DNA of 49,597 nt, taken from assembly GCA_003506895.1 (NCBI GenBank), contig DNXO01000020.1:21249-70845 (forward strand). Reading direction: 5' to 3'. The notes beneath the pieces are model-generated. The model was not told the origin of the DNA. It worked only from the letters and a program-made list of their open reading frames with translations, and did no database searches. Positions 42,601 through 49,597 of this stretch are shown here, in pieces; position 1 is the stretch's first letter; every line of letters starts with the position of its first letter. This DNA is from Acetobacteraceae bacterium (GTDB lineage Bacteria; Pseudomonadota; Alphaproteobacteria; Acetobacterales; Acetobacteraceae). The translations under genes and the position numbers were made by a program.

Positions 42601-43041
42601 CAGCACCTGACCCAGCCGGCCGTGGCTGCGGATCAACTCGCCGCCGCCGGAGCGCAGAAGGGCGGTGTCCAGGCCAAACAGTTCCTGGAACAGGGTCTTA
42701 TCCGCGCCGCCGAGTAGGCGTCTTTCTTCTTCGGGTTGGATAGGGGTGCCGTCGCCCCGAGCCAGGGTGATGCCGTTGCCCTTGCGACGGACCAGCGACT
42801 GGGTACCGCCGTCGTGCGTGATTTCCGCCTTCAGCAGCATCCGCTCCGTTCCGAAGCGGAAAGACATCGGGGTCCGTGGTTCGATCCCGAACAGGAATTC
42901 GCCGATCCCGTGCCGCAGGACCGACTTGCCATAGCCGTTCGACGCGACGATCAGGTTCACGCGCCCGGGGGCGGCATCGAGCGGCAGGTCAAGCTGCTCG
43001 AACGGGCCATACCGTTCCAGCCGGAAGTGGGCGAGGCGCAT
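39604..43041 (-). CDS. YhaN-like SMC/SbcC-type ATPase
   Basis: A 1145-residue AAA/ABC-type ATPase of the SbcC/Rad50/YhaN group. The N-terminus MRLAHFRLERYGPFEQLDLP leads to Walker A ASNGYGKS (33-40). A very long Ala/Arg/Glu-rich coiled coil (about 170-1000) follows. The C-terminal half-site has the ABC signature LSEGTSDQLYLALR (about 1057), Walker B LPFIADDILQTFDD (about 1090) and an H-loop LTHH. I see no CxxC zinc hook in the coiled coil, which separates it from typical SbcC/Rad50. The start shares one base with the stop of the upstream Mre11/SbcD-like gene, so the two are made together as a DNA end-processing nuclease complex. Confidence 0.92.
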   Translation of the reverse strand: MRLAHFRLERYGPFEQLDLPLDAAPGRVNLIVASNGYGKSVLRHGIGEFLFGIEPRTPMSFRFGTERMLLKAEITHDGGTQSLVRRKGNGITLARGDGTPIQPEEERRLLGGADKTLFQELFGLDTALLRSGGGELIRSHGRLGQVLFAAGGGMAPVRDLLTELERRRDELGKATARHKTRPLWGAFSGWEQANIDLRRSAMRPDGWHTLERQATESARELEILLREQADHGRERERLRTIGACRPWLDRLRAASLVLAEAGGAPELDDGFEKRWRDALQAGVITTGNAEAARLNLQAARDTRATLSFDPAWIAARADIAALADLRGVAAQSENDLPGVEREHADEQATAARIRRDLGWDAAVPLPPVQVVKDAQRRLRLHPKLEADADSAAKNLEAANRALAETAADLAALPTQGNVAGVSDLVALLRADGDPAARMETARRRLREAEAALRTALAAIPDSPLPEAALATTAAPSEAKLEAAGQFLNQAETAYNQAVRNHAARMDEIDTEQARLTALEQSAMLPPADALAQTRATRDALWVSICRAERPEPGAAVTFDRAMRDADAIADALIRHGREAAEATALRGRVESLEAGRPALVAAMAQTAAQVADARGGLLAMARAAGGNAADLPGLRIFLKGRERALACQGARDSAATELDDLTATLRALGERLAAAMGVPPRDLAELGALLAEASRTIAADGDLANRRTLLTEQARRDAAAKATAVLAAEKACQALTEWSAGWDGVAAELSRPAQEAPAITGDAIAQIEELRKAEAAITEKQIRIDGMRAAIDRFGVKVAHLGALAPDLATLPPLDAAERFRQRIQAELQQAARCADADQRIAEAEAKLTIAVTEAESAARTLLGLRAALRAATNDEAEHQLQRARLVSGARNANAEASRELAVQGGGLSVETLESRAAETTADADAERIAAIDRRQQELEPLIDSARNAAQTAKAALEQAGNGLDAAEAAQRRESAQAMLARTAEEALVLHAAHAMLQMALDRQAAHADQPLLARIGDVFRSITGGVQGGVRVEDTRDGQTMMALESDGVTRKALDQLSEGTSDQLYLALRIAALEDYAATASPLPFIADDILQTFDDTRTLATLRVLATLSAKVQVIVLTHHPHVAALAATLPEDVVRMIPLAA

Positions 43042-44255
43042 CAGCCTAACTCCGCCTCCAGCTTGCGCTTTGCCTGCTCGATGATGCTGGCGGGGTTCAG
43101 CAGTGGATGACCCTCCGGCAACGCTTCCCGCAGCTTGTTCAGCAGCAGGGCCGGCCAGTCGCCCAGCAGGTCAGCGGGCGGATCGGCGGCGATGGCGTCG
43201 ATTTCTGTCAGCAGGCGGCCAAGGTTGTCGGGGCGCGTCTGGTCGGTTGCACGCGGCGGCTTGGTGTCCAATTTGACCGCTTCCAGCCACAGCAGATGGT
43301 CTCCACCGAGGTTTTGCGCCTCATTCAAGATCTTTTCCCGCAGCCCCTCGGCGGCCAGGGCGGCGTGGGCCTGCGTTGTCCCTGTCAGGGTCACCCGAGC
43401 GGCCAACGGGCGAGCGGCGATATCGCGCTCTTGCCCGAGAGCGGACTGCACCCGCACCAAGGCTTCGGCCTCGTCCGCGGCGCCGGTTAGGTCCACCCGG
43501 ACATGGGCCCAGCGCAGCACGTCCAGCACGCGGTGCTCCACGGACACGGCGCGGTCGGTGACGGTGACCAGGGTGGCGCCCTTGGGGCCGGTCTCACCGA
43601 TATGGCGGCCTTGCAGATTGCCGGGGAAGACGATCCAGGGGTCTTTTGACAGTTCCTGCCGTTCGTGGACGTGGCCCAGCGCCCAATAATCGTAGCCATG
43701 GGCTTTCAGGCGCGGCAGTTCGCATGGTGCATAGCGGGCGTGGGCGGCGTAACCCTCGGCGGAGGTGTGCAGCAGTCCGATGTTGAACAAACCATCCACC
43801 GGGCGCGGATAGGCTCGGGACAGGTCGTCCGGCATGGCCTGATCGGCGAAACTCTGGCCGTGGATAGCCACGCCAAGCGCGTCCAGCCGGTGGGTATGCG
43901 CGGCGTCGTGGTCGAAGGTGATCACATGCGGCATCCGCAGCGAGCGAGTCACCTTGTTGGCGGCGTCGTGGTTGCCGCGAATGGTGAAGACCGGGATCGC
44001 GGCCTGGTGCAGCCGGCGCATCTGGTTGGAGAAATACAGTCCGGTGCCGAAATCCGGCCAGTCGCCGTCGTAGATGTCACCGGCAATCAGGACGAAATCG
44101 ACCTTTTCCTCGACCGCCAAATCCACCATGCCCCCCAGCGCTCGGCGGGTTGCACCGCGGATGACCTCCGCCGGGGCCGAGGGATCGGCTTCGAGACCGC
44201 GCAGAGGGCTGTCGAGATGCAGGTCGGCGGCATGCAGGAATCGGAAGTTCGCCAT
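43041..44255 (-). CDS. YhaO/SbcD-like DNA repair exonuclease (Mre11 family)
   Basis: A 404-residue calcineurin-like phosphoesterase, the nuclease partner of the downstream ATPase. All two-metal motifs are present: HAADLHLD (Asp11, His13), GDIYDGD (Asp60), RGNHDAA (Asn95, His96), a later LLHTS and WALGHVHER. After about residue 230 comes the Mre11-type capping domain, then a C-terminal helical tail rich in Leu/Ala/Lys that would contact the ATPase coiled coil. The start is the ATG at 44255. It resembles the YhaO/SbcD group acting on DNA ends, hairpins or blocked breaks. Stop and next start share a base (ATGA type). Confidence 0.93.
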   Translation of the reverse strand: MANFRFLHAADLHLDSPLRGLEADPSAPAEVIRGATRRALGGMVDLAVEEKVDFVLIAGDIYDGDWPDFGTGLYFSNQMRRLHQAAIPVFTIRGNHDAANKVTRSLRMPHVITFDHDAAHTHRLDALGVAIHGQSFADQAMPDDLSRAYPRPVDGLFNIGLLHTSAEGYAAHARYAPCELPRLKAHGYDYWALGHVHERQELSKDPWIVFPGNLQGRHIGETGPKGATLVTVTDRAVSVEHRVLDVLRWAHVRVDLTGAADEAEALVRVQSALGQERDIAARPLAARVTLTGTTQAHAALAAEGLREKILNEAQNLGGDHLLWLEAVKLDTKPPRATDQTRPDNLGRLLTEIDAIAADPPADLLGDWPALLLNKLREALPEGHPLLNPASIIEQAKRKLEAELG

Positions 44256-44471
44256 GACCGGACGATATCACGCCCGGCCGATTCCCCGAACGGGCAGTGG
44301 GGGACTTCCAGTTCCAACGCGGCATGGCGGCACGCACGCCGACCGGTGGACGGACGCAACCGGGACCGCGTATCTTTGAGCGCGGGCGAGATCGCGCCGG
44401 TTGTCGGCGTTGGCCGGGAACCGTTGCTGGTTGGATCGGATATCGCCCGGGAACATGTCAGGAAACAGGAA

Positions 44472-45650
44472 ATGGCCACCCTGCCAAACCGTCTGCCGGG
44501 ACTGAATTTCGACCTTGGCGAGAATGCGGACATGCTCCGCTCCACCGTCGAGGCGTTCTCGGCCGAGGAGATTGCGCCCCGCGCAGCCATGATCGACCGC
44601 GACAACGCGTTCCCCATGGACCTGTGGCCCAAAATGGGCGCGCTGGGCGTGCTGGGCGTCACCGCGTCCGAGGAATACGGCGGCGCCGGCATGGGCTACC
44701 TGGAACACGTCGTGGCGATGGAGGAGATTTCCCGGGCCTCGGCCTCGGTGGGATTGTCCTATGGGGCGCATTCGAATCTCTGCGTGAATCAGATTTCCCG
44801 GAACGGGAACGCGGACCAGAAGCGCCGCTACCTTCCGGGGCTGATCGATGGCACCAAGGTTGGTGCCCTGGCCATGAGCGAACCCGGAGCGGGGTCCGAC
44901 GTGGTGGGAATGCGGACACGGGCGGACAAGAAGGGCGACCGCTACGTGCTGAACGGCGGCAAGATGTGGATCACCAATGGGCCGGATGCGGATGTGCTGG
45001 TGATCTACGCCAAGACCGATCCAGCGGCGGGTTCGCGCGGGATCACGGCGTTCCTGGTGGAGAAGGGGTTCAAGGGCTTCTCCACCGCGCAGAAGCTGGA
45101 CAAGCTGGGCATGCGCGGGTCGAACACCTGCGAGTTGGTTTTCCAGGACTGCGAAGTGCCGGAGGAAAACGTACTGTCCACGGTCGGCCGGGGCGTGAAC
45201 GTGTTGATGAGCGGCCTGGATTATGAGCGTGCGGTGCTGGCGGCGGGCCCGATCGGGATCATGCAGGCGTGCATGGATGTCGTGGTGCCGTACGTGCATG
45301 AGCGGAAGCAGTTCGGCCAGGCGATCGGCGAGTTCCAGTTGATGCAGGGCAAGCTGGCGGACATGTACACCACGATGAATGCCGCCAAGGCGTACGTTTA
45401 CGCCGTCGCCAAGGCCTGCGACCGGGGCGAGACCACCCGTAAGGACGCCGCCGGTGCAATTCTGTACGCCGCCGAAAAAGCCACGTGGATGGCGCTGGAG
45501 GCGATACAGGCGCTGGGTGGCAACGGCTATATCAACGACTATCCCACCGGGCGGTTGTTGCGCGACGCGAAGCTGTACGAGATCGGGGCAGGGACCAGCG
45601 AAATCCGCCGGATGCTGATTGGGCGGGAGTTGTTTGTCGAAACAGCGTGA
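44472..45650 (+). CDS. ivd: Isovaleryl-CoA dehydrogenase
   Basis: A 392-residue flavoprotein of the acyl-CoA dehydrogenase family that oxidises isovaleryl-CoA to 3-methylcrotonyl-CoA in leucine degradation, passing electrons to ETF. Signatures are ALAMSEPGAGSDVVGM (FAD/substrate), GGKMWITNGPDADVLVIYAK, KLGMRGSNTCELVFQDCEVP, the catalytic Glu in SGLDYERAVLA (the IVD-specific position), and the C-terminal IQALGGNGYINDYPTGRLLR with EIGAGTSEIRRMLIG. I chose the ATG at 44472, close after ACAGGA. The next enzyme in the pathway, methylcrotonyl-CoA carboxylase, is encoded 2.9 kb away on the same strand, past two opposite genes. Confidence 0.95.
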   Translation: MATLPNRLPGLNFDLGENADMLRSTVEAFSAEEIAPRAAMIDRDNAFPMDLWPKMGALGVLGVTASEEYGGAGMGYLEHVVAMEEISRASASVGLSYGAHSNLCVNQISRNGNADQKRRYLPGLIDGTKVGALAMSEPGAGSDVVGMRTRADKKGDRYVLNGGKMWITNGPDADVLVIYAKTDPAAGSRGITAFLVEKGFKGFSTAQKLDKLGMRGSNTCELVFQDCEVPEENVLSTVGRGVNVLMSGLDYERAVLAAGPIGIMQACMDVVVPYVHERKQFGQAIGEFQLMQGKLADMYTTMNAAKAYVYAVAKACDRGETTRKDAAGAILYAAEKATWMALEAIQALGGNGYINDYPTGRLLRDAKLYEIGAGTSEIRRMLIGRELFVETA

Positions 45651-45733
45651 TTTTGGTCGCGTTGCCACTAACAAACGGCTTCGCCCGGCGCGGGCCTGCC
45701 GCCCGAGCTGTATCGTTCATGTTGAACAGCAAT

Positions 45734-45767
45734 AATCCCTGGCGTGGCAAGTACCACGCCAGGGATT
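45734..45767. terminator. Strong hairpin between ivd and the porin gene
   Basis: Perfect 14-base arms (45734-45747 and 45754-45767) around a six-base loop, placed between the convergent stops of ivd and the OprB-like gene. On the minus strand it is followed by ATTATTG. The stem is strong and the T-run weak, so it may act as a bidirectional terminator. Confidence 0.7.
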
Positions 45768-45783
45768 GCTCGCGTTATCGAGT

Positions 45784-47154
45784 CTAATGGGCGTCGAATT
45801 GCGGGAACTGGAAGACTTTGCCGAGTTCGACTATGAACTGGACCCCGACAATGAAGTCGTTTTTGAGGGTGAATGATCCTGATGAGTAATTCGGTTGTGA
45901 GATCGGGTTGTCCGGGTTGATGACATATTGCACGTAAGGCTCGACGATAATACCCGGCACGACGGTCGCGGAATAATCCGCTTCCAGTGCCCACTGGTCT
46001 GATCTTGCCGTCGCATAGCCCTCCGACGCAGCCTGGCTTTCGTTGTGCTTGTACAACGAAGCCATGACGCCAATGGCGTCGTCCGGTCGTACCGCGCCGA
46101 AGGGCGCCCGATCCCACAGGCCAGCGGTGTACTGGCCCCAGAAGGGGGTGCCTTGGCCGTAGACGAGCACGCTGGCGAACGCGGTCAGGCTCTGCTTGGT
46201 GTCCCGATTCGGCCGCCACAGGGTCTGCTCGGCCCACGCCCAGTACCCCTGACGTCCATATGCGATCTGGCCATTCGGCTTCGTATATGACGAACTGTCG
46301 TTATACATACCAATATAGTAGTTCGAAGGATAAGTGGCGTTCGCGAACGTCGTTTTGTAGCCAATCTGTATCGGAGCGAACACGCCGACCGAGTTTTCCG
46401 TGTTCCAGTTGAGGCCGCTATAGTTGAAGCCCGTCTGGCTGGGATTTTCGTTATACATGCCGGCCCTGATATAGACCTGCGGCGTGATTTGGAAGTTAAC
46501 GCGACCACCCCATTGAGCATAGCCATATGGAGAGCTGTTTTGGCTCAAATAAAAGGTGCCCGGCTGCGCGCACATGATACTGCTGACGAAGGCGCAGGAA
46601 AGGTCGTTGAACATGAAGTCGGTCGTCGGCTGCGTTCGACCCGCTATGATGTCCAGGCGGTCGTTGTCGAAGCCCTGTTCCCAGTAGAAGTCCGACAGAC
46701 CGATTCTGAGCGATTCGGCATCATACTGCAGAAGGGCGCTCGTTCCTGCTATGCCGCCGGGGCCGCCGAGACCCTGAGGTTGGCCGGCGCCTCCACGTTG
46801 GTCGAAGCCAATGTGAAATGACGCGCCCTGGATGCCTAGAATGGTCTGAAGATCAAACACGGCAGCGCCACTGATCTGGTCAACCGGCGCAACGCCCGTC
46901 TTCACGCCGCCCGCCAGAAGCGCGCCGACGTTCTCATGCAGGTCCAGGCTCAAGAATACGCCCTTTTGCGCCAGACTTTGCCCGAACGATACGATCGAGT
47001 CGTAAACGCCCATCGGACCCTGAGCTGGCTGAGCAGCCTCAGCGGGCTGGGCAGGCGGAGTCGCGGTTTGGGCACTGGCGGCGACCCAGGCGCCTGACAG
47101 GGCCCAGGTAAGTGCAGCCGTACTCAGGCCGAGGCTGTAGCGCATCTTATTCAT
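45784..47154 (-). CDS. OprB-like carbohydrate porin
   Basis: A 456-residue outer-membrane beta-barrel of the carbohydrate-selective porin family. A Sec signal peptide (about residues 1-29, ending ASAQT) is followed by a Pro/Ala/Gln-rich spacer (about 30-45). The barrel starts near GVFLSLDLHENVGALLAGG. Family segments include VFDLQTILGIQGASFHIGFD, RLDIIAGRTQPTTDFMFND, YAQWGGRVNFQITPQVYIRA and WALEADYSATVVPGIIVEPY ending FIVGVQFIVELGKVF. A very good ribosome-binding site (GGGAGGGATAT) precedes the ATG. It lies between ivd and mccB on the opposite strand. The substrate is probably a sugar, but the family is broad. Confidence 0.9.
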   Translation of the reverse strand: MNKMRYSLGLSTAALTWALSGAWVAASAQTATPPAQPAEAAQPAQGPMGVYDSIVSFGQSLAQKGVFLSLDLHENVGALLAGGVKTGVAPVDQISGAAVFDLQTILGIQGASFHIGFDQRGGAGQPQGLGGPGGIAGTSALLQYDAESLRIGLSDFYWEQGFDNDRLDIIAGRTQPTTDFMFNDLSCAFVSSIMCAQPGTFYLSQNSSPYGYAQWGGRVNFQITPQVYIRAGMYNENPSQTGFNYSGLNWNTENSVGVFAPIQIGYKTTFANATYPSNYYIGMYNDSSSYTKPNGQIAYGRQGYWAWAEQTLWRPNRDTKQSLTAFASVLVYGQGTPFWGQYTAGLWDRAPFGAVRPDDAIGVMASLYKHNESQAASEGYATARSDQWALEADYSATVVPGIIVEPYVQYVINPDNPISQPNYSSGSFTLKNDFIVGVQFIVELGKVFQFPQFDAH

Positions 47155-47216
47155 ATATCCCTCCCTTTAGACCGTTACCGGCTATTACTTCATCGGACAG
47201 TCTTGTTCGTTGTTGA

Positions 47217-47235
47217 CCCGCCCCCGAGGGGCGGG
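47217..47235. terminator. GC-rich hairpin after the DUF3313 gene
   Basis: Perfect eight-base arms CCCGCCCC/GGGGCGGG (47217-47224 and 47228-47235), 13 bases past the DUF3313 stop on the minus strand. No T-run follows, so it may only slow transcription or act with Rho. Confidence 0.5.
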
Positions 47236-47248
47236 CTGTCGGATCGGC

Positions 47249-47968
47249 CTACTTGGTCACCGGCACTTTGTTGATCTGCCGCTGACGGATGATCGCGTTG
47301 ACCAGGTCTGTGGCAAACTGTTGCGTTGCCGCGTCGGCAAAATCGAGTGCGCGGGCCGGGTTCCCGGGCAGCGCCAGGTCAAAGACCTCGGGGCTGACGG
47401 GCGCGACGAATCCAACCAGAAGCTTGCCGGTTTGGGAGTCAGAGAACTTGCCTGACACAGTCATCGTGCCGGCTGTCATGCCCGGCCCGTCGACGCCCAC
47501 CGGCAGGTCGGCGGTCGCTTTGAATCCCTTGGAGGCGTATTCAACGCGCGGCGGTACAATTTTTGCCAATATCAGGCTGAGCGTAACAATACCCGGTCCC
47601 GATTCGTTGACGACCTTGAAGTGACGTCCAACTTCGGCGCGCACGGCCGTTGTCAGACCGGCGGCGACGTCATCGACCTGCTGCGGGCTCAGGCTCGAGA
47701 AGAATGAGCCCTTGCCTCGATACACCGTCACCGGCGGAATCATATAGGCTTTCGTGGCACTCTGGTGCTCCCCGAGATCGGGGGTCCGCCAGATCATGAC
47801 GCCCTCGGTTGCCGCTCCGGCGAGATCTGGCGCGGGGGCCAGCGGGACGTTGGTCCCAAGAGCGGTGACTCCAGGGTTAGCGCAGGCCGACAGTAGCATG
47901 CCCATAATCGCCACAACCCCCATGCCGACCATCGGCCCACGCGCAAAGCGCTTCGCGGTGGCGGACAT
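47249..47968 (-). CDS. DUF3313 family lipoprotein
   Basis: A 239-residue predicted lipoprotein. A basic N-terminus and hydrophobic segment are followed by the lipobox in MLLSACANPG. The mature part matches DUF3313: FFSSLSPQQVDDVAAGLTTA, VRAEVGRHFKVVNESGPGIV, a TLSLILAKIVPPR strand, and a C-terminal FADAATQQFATDLVNAIIRQ. The family is found in many proteobacteria and resembles small periplasmic outer-membrane-attached proteins; no function is established. I used the ATG at 47968 because it gives a normal signal; a longer frame to 48091 adds an unlikely leader. The ribosome-binding site is weak. It is followed by the OprB-like porin gene after about 95 bases and may share its transcript. Confidence 0.82.
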   Translation of the reverse strand: MSATAKRFARGPMVGMGVVAIMGMLLSACANPGVTALGTNVPLAPAPDLAGAATEGVMIWRTPDLGEHQSATKAYMIPPVTVYRGKGSFFSSLSPQQVDDVAAGLTTAVRAEVGRHFKVVNESGPGIVTLSLILAKIVPPRVEYASKGFKATADLPVGVDGPGMTAGTMTVSGKFSDSQTGKLLVGFVAPVSPEVFDLALPGNPARALDFADAATQQFATDLVNAIIRQRQINKVPVTK

Positions 47969-48560
47969 ACTGCCGGCACATGATGGCCGAACAGAAGGCG
48001 GGGTTACCCACCGATTCGTAAATATTGCATTTAAACAATGAACAATTGGGTTGTGATCTACGGTATCGACCTTGTCGCCGTCGCTTATCATCGTGCCGCC
48101 CCCTCAAACCGTTTCCGCGTGGCGCTTGTTAAGTTTCATGCCGCGCTTCTGTTATACACCCCACAGCACCTTGATATAACAGTCAATATCGCAGTACTAA
48201 AAATATATTCATGCATCAGTCAAGGGTAGTTAAATATTACCATAAGTATATGGTGAAATTACACGCGGTGCCAGAATACTAAAAATATATTCAATCTATG
48301 TGGGGTGGCCATTAGGATCGTCGCGAATTCCGATCGGTGGGCAGTCGTTCTGTCGGTCATAGAATTGATAAAAGGAAAATAAAACTTGAGGAGAGTTGAC
48401 ACAGGATTTCGCCTTATCGTCCGAGGGGGCAGCCCCCGGCGAAGCAGAAGGTCCGGAAGGTTCATCGTTCCCCAAGCTGTCCGATCCGCACGCCGGGAGT
48501 AGCGCCCCGGCCCAACCGGCTGTACACCATTTCCTGCTTCATCACCGCCGACAGGCCAAC
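47969..48560. other. AT-rich intergenic island with direct repeats
   Basis: About 590 bases between the divergent DUF3313 and mccB starts. The part 48140-48400 is clearly AT-richer than the surrounding DNA. A 17-base perfect direct repeat (TACTAAAAATATATTCA) occurs at 48195-48211 and 48277-48293. No gene, tRNA or transposase is recognisable. It must contain the promoters for both flanking genes. Confidence 0.65.
48195..48293. repeat. 17-base perfect direct repeat pair
   Basis: TACTAAAAATATATTCA at 48195-48211 and again at 48277-48293, 82 bases apart, in an AT-rich setting. The spacing is close to eight helical turns, which would suit two copies of a regulator bound on one face of the DNA; that is inference. 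Confidence 0.8.
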
Positions 48561-49597
48561 ATGCTCCGTTCCAACCTGAACACCCGATCCGATGAATTCG
48601 CGGCCAATGCCGCCGCGATGGGCGCCCTGGTCGCCGATCTGCGCGAAAAGGTCGCCACCGTGGCCCAGGGTGGGGGCGCGACCGCCCGGGACCGCCACAC
48701 CGCCCGCGGCAAACTGTTGCCGCGAGACCGCGTCGCCGCCCTGATCGACCCCGGGTCGCCATTCCTGGAGTTCTCCCAACTCGCCGCATACGGCCTCTAT
48801 GGCGGCGACGTCCCAGCCGCGGGCCTTGTCACCGGCATCGGTCGCGTATCTGGCAAGGAGTGCGTGATCGTTGCCAACGACGCCACCGTCAAAGGTGGCA
48901 CCTACTTCCCGATGACTGTGAAGAAACACCTGCGGGCGCAGGAGATCGCGCGGAAAAACAACCTGCCTTGCCTCTATCTTGTGGATTCAGGCGGCGCCTT
49001 CCTGCCGATGCAGGATGAAATCTTTCCCGACCGGGAGCATTTCGGCCGCATCTTTTTCAACCAGGCCAACATGTCCGCCGAGGGCATTCCCCAAATCGCC
49101 GTCGTCATGGGCTCCTGCACCGCCGGGGGCGCTTACGTGCCGGCGATGAGCGATGAGAGCATCATCGTCCGCAAGCAGGGCACGATCTTCCTGGGCGGTC
49201 CGCCCTTGGTGCAAGCCGCGACGGGCGAAATCGTCTCCGCGGAGGACCTCGGAGGTGCGGACGTTCACGCCCGAACCTCCGGCGTCGTTGATCACTATGC
49301 CCGCAACGATCATCACGCGCTGTCGATCTGCCGCCGCATCGTCGCCGGCCTGAACCGCGAAAAGTCCATAGGCCTGACGACGAAAGCCCCCGAACCGCCA
49401 AAATATGACCCGGCGGAATTGCACGGCATCATCCCCGCCGATCTGCGCGCGCCCTATGACGTGCGCGAGGTCATCGCCCGCATCGTGGACGGCAGCGACT
49501 TCGACGAGTTCAAGAAGCTGTATGGCACCACGCTGGTGTGTGGATTCGCCCATCTTTACGGCTACCCGGTCGGGATCGTCGCCAACAACGGCATCCT
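48561..49597 (+). CDS. mccB: Methylcrotonyl-CoA carboxylase beta subunit, partial (3' end beyond right edge)
   Basis: Carboxyltransferase subunit that moves the carboxyl group from biotin to 3-methylcrotonyl-CoA in leucine degradation. I translated about 345 residues from the ATG at 48561: MLRSNLNTRSDEFAANAAAM, the family start ARDRHTARGKLLPRDRV, FLEFSQLAAYGLYGGDVPAA, then SGGAFLPMQDEIFPDREHFG with IFFNQANMSAEGIPQIAVVM, GSCTAGGAYVPAMSDE and IFLGGPPLVQAATGE. The F-F-N-Q-A-x-M-S and the LPMQDEIFPD blocks are typical of MCC beta, as opposed to propionyl-CoA carboxylase. About 190 residues lie past the window. It should be followed outside by the biotin-carrying alpha subunit. The ribosome-binding site is weak (ACAGG). 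Confidence 0.94.
   Translation, partial: MLRSNLNTRSDEFAANAAAMGALVADLREKVATVAQGGGATARDRHTARGKLLPRDRVAALIDPGSPFLEFSQLAAYGLYGGDVPAAGLVTGIGRVSGKECVIVANDATVKGGTYFPMTVKKHLRAQEIARKNNLPCLYLVDSGGAFLPMQDEIFPDREHFGRIFFNQANMSAEGIPQIAVVMGSCTAGGAYVPAMSDESIIVRKQGTIFLGGPPLVQAATGEIVSAEDLGGADVHARTSGVVDHYARNDHHALSICRRIVAGLNREKSIGLTTKAPEPPKYDPAELHGIIPADLRAPYDVREVIARIVDGSDFDEFKKLYGTTLVCGFAHLYGYPVGIVANNGI

Noticed and set aside
44268..45674. Minus-strand open frame of about 470 codons
   Set aside because: Antisense to isovaleryl-CoA dehydrogenase; composition is His/Arg/Gln-rich and not protein-like.
1..49597. CRISPR arrays, tRNA and rRNA genes, integrase and attachment sites
   Set aside because: I looked for regularly spaced repeats, tRNA-like cloverleaf ends and recombinase motifs and saw none that hold up by eye.

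Overview
The window is GC-rich, almost fully coding DNA from an alphaproteobacterium. The closest fit by protein style and gene order (tatB-tatC-serS, OprB-type porin, many LLM flavin monooxygenases, solitary substrate-binding proteins, GxxExxY remnant) is Acetobacteraceae/Rhodospirillales. This is an inference from family content, not from a marker gene. No rRNA, tRNA or CRISPR array was found.

Layout. 1-2.9 kb: exopolysaccharide genes (Wzc/ExoP-type tyrosine autokinase followed by galE, which runs off the left edge). 3.1-4.1 kb: very small proteins (hypothetical, entericidin-like lipoprotein, CsbD-like, DUF3309). 4.2-7.1 kb: solitary NMT1/TauA-type binding protein, then an alpha/beta hydrolase plus MetE-C-like pair. 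7.3-7.9 kb: a long inverted repeat beside a broken GxxExxY gene. 7.95-11.4 kb: housekeeping block (PPP-type phosphatase, tatB, tatC, serS). 11.4-14.8 kb: MFS transporter-hydrolase-LLM monooxygenase operon on the minus strand. 15.3-19.1 kb: M20 peptidase, sugar C-methyltransferase-like protein and a short NagA-like deacetylase. 19.2-22.8 kb: FadD-like ligase and FAH-family hydrolase, facing a PRISE-like reductase. 23.3-27.7 kb: a tightly overlapping unit (binding protein, TetR, CaiC-like ligase, MaoC-like hydratase) whose promoter abuts an ISKra4-like transposase remnant.

28.2-36.8 kb: zinc peptidase, TPR-glycosyltransferase followed by an NtaA/SnaA-type monooxygenase, a divergent VanA-like Rieske oxygenase with its MarR regulator, another solitary binding protein, and an HpaB-type hydroxylase. 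36.9-44.3 kb: CbpA/CbpM chaperone pair, ECHDC3-like enoyl-CoA hydratase, YciA-like thioesterase with a small overlapping gene, and a YhaN/YhaO (SbcCD-like) nuclease pair. 44.5-49.6 kb: isovaleryl-CoA dehydrogenase and the beta subunit of methylcrotonyl-CoA carboxylase (cut by the right edge). These consecutive leucine-degradation steps are separated by an oppositely oriented porin and DUF3313 lipoprotein and an AT-rich intergenic island.

Overall, much of the window encodes uptake, activation and oxidation of aromatic or carboxylic compounds, in small self-regulated units, set between ordinary housekeeping genes. I did not find a clearly new multi-gene defence or mobile system. The most unusual items are the hairpin with the decayed GxxExxY gene, the TetR unit beside the transposase remnant, several enzyme homologues that have lost the usual catalytic residue, and the interrupted leucine pathway.
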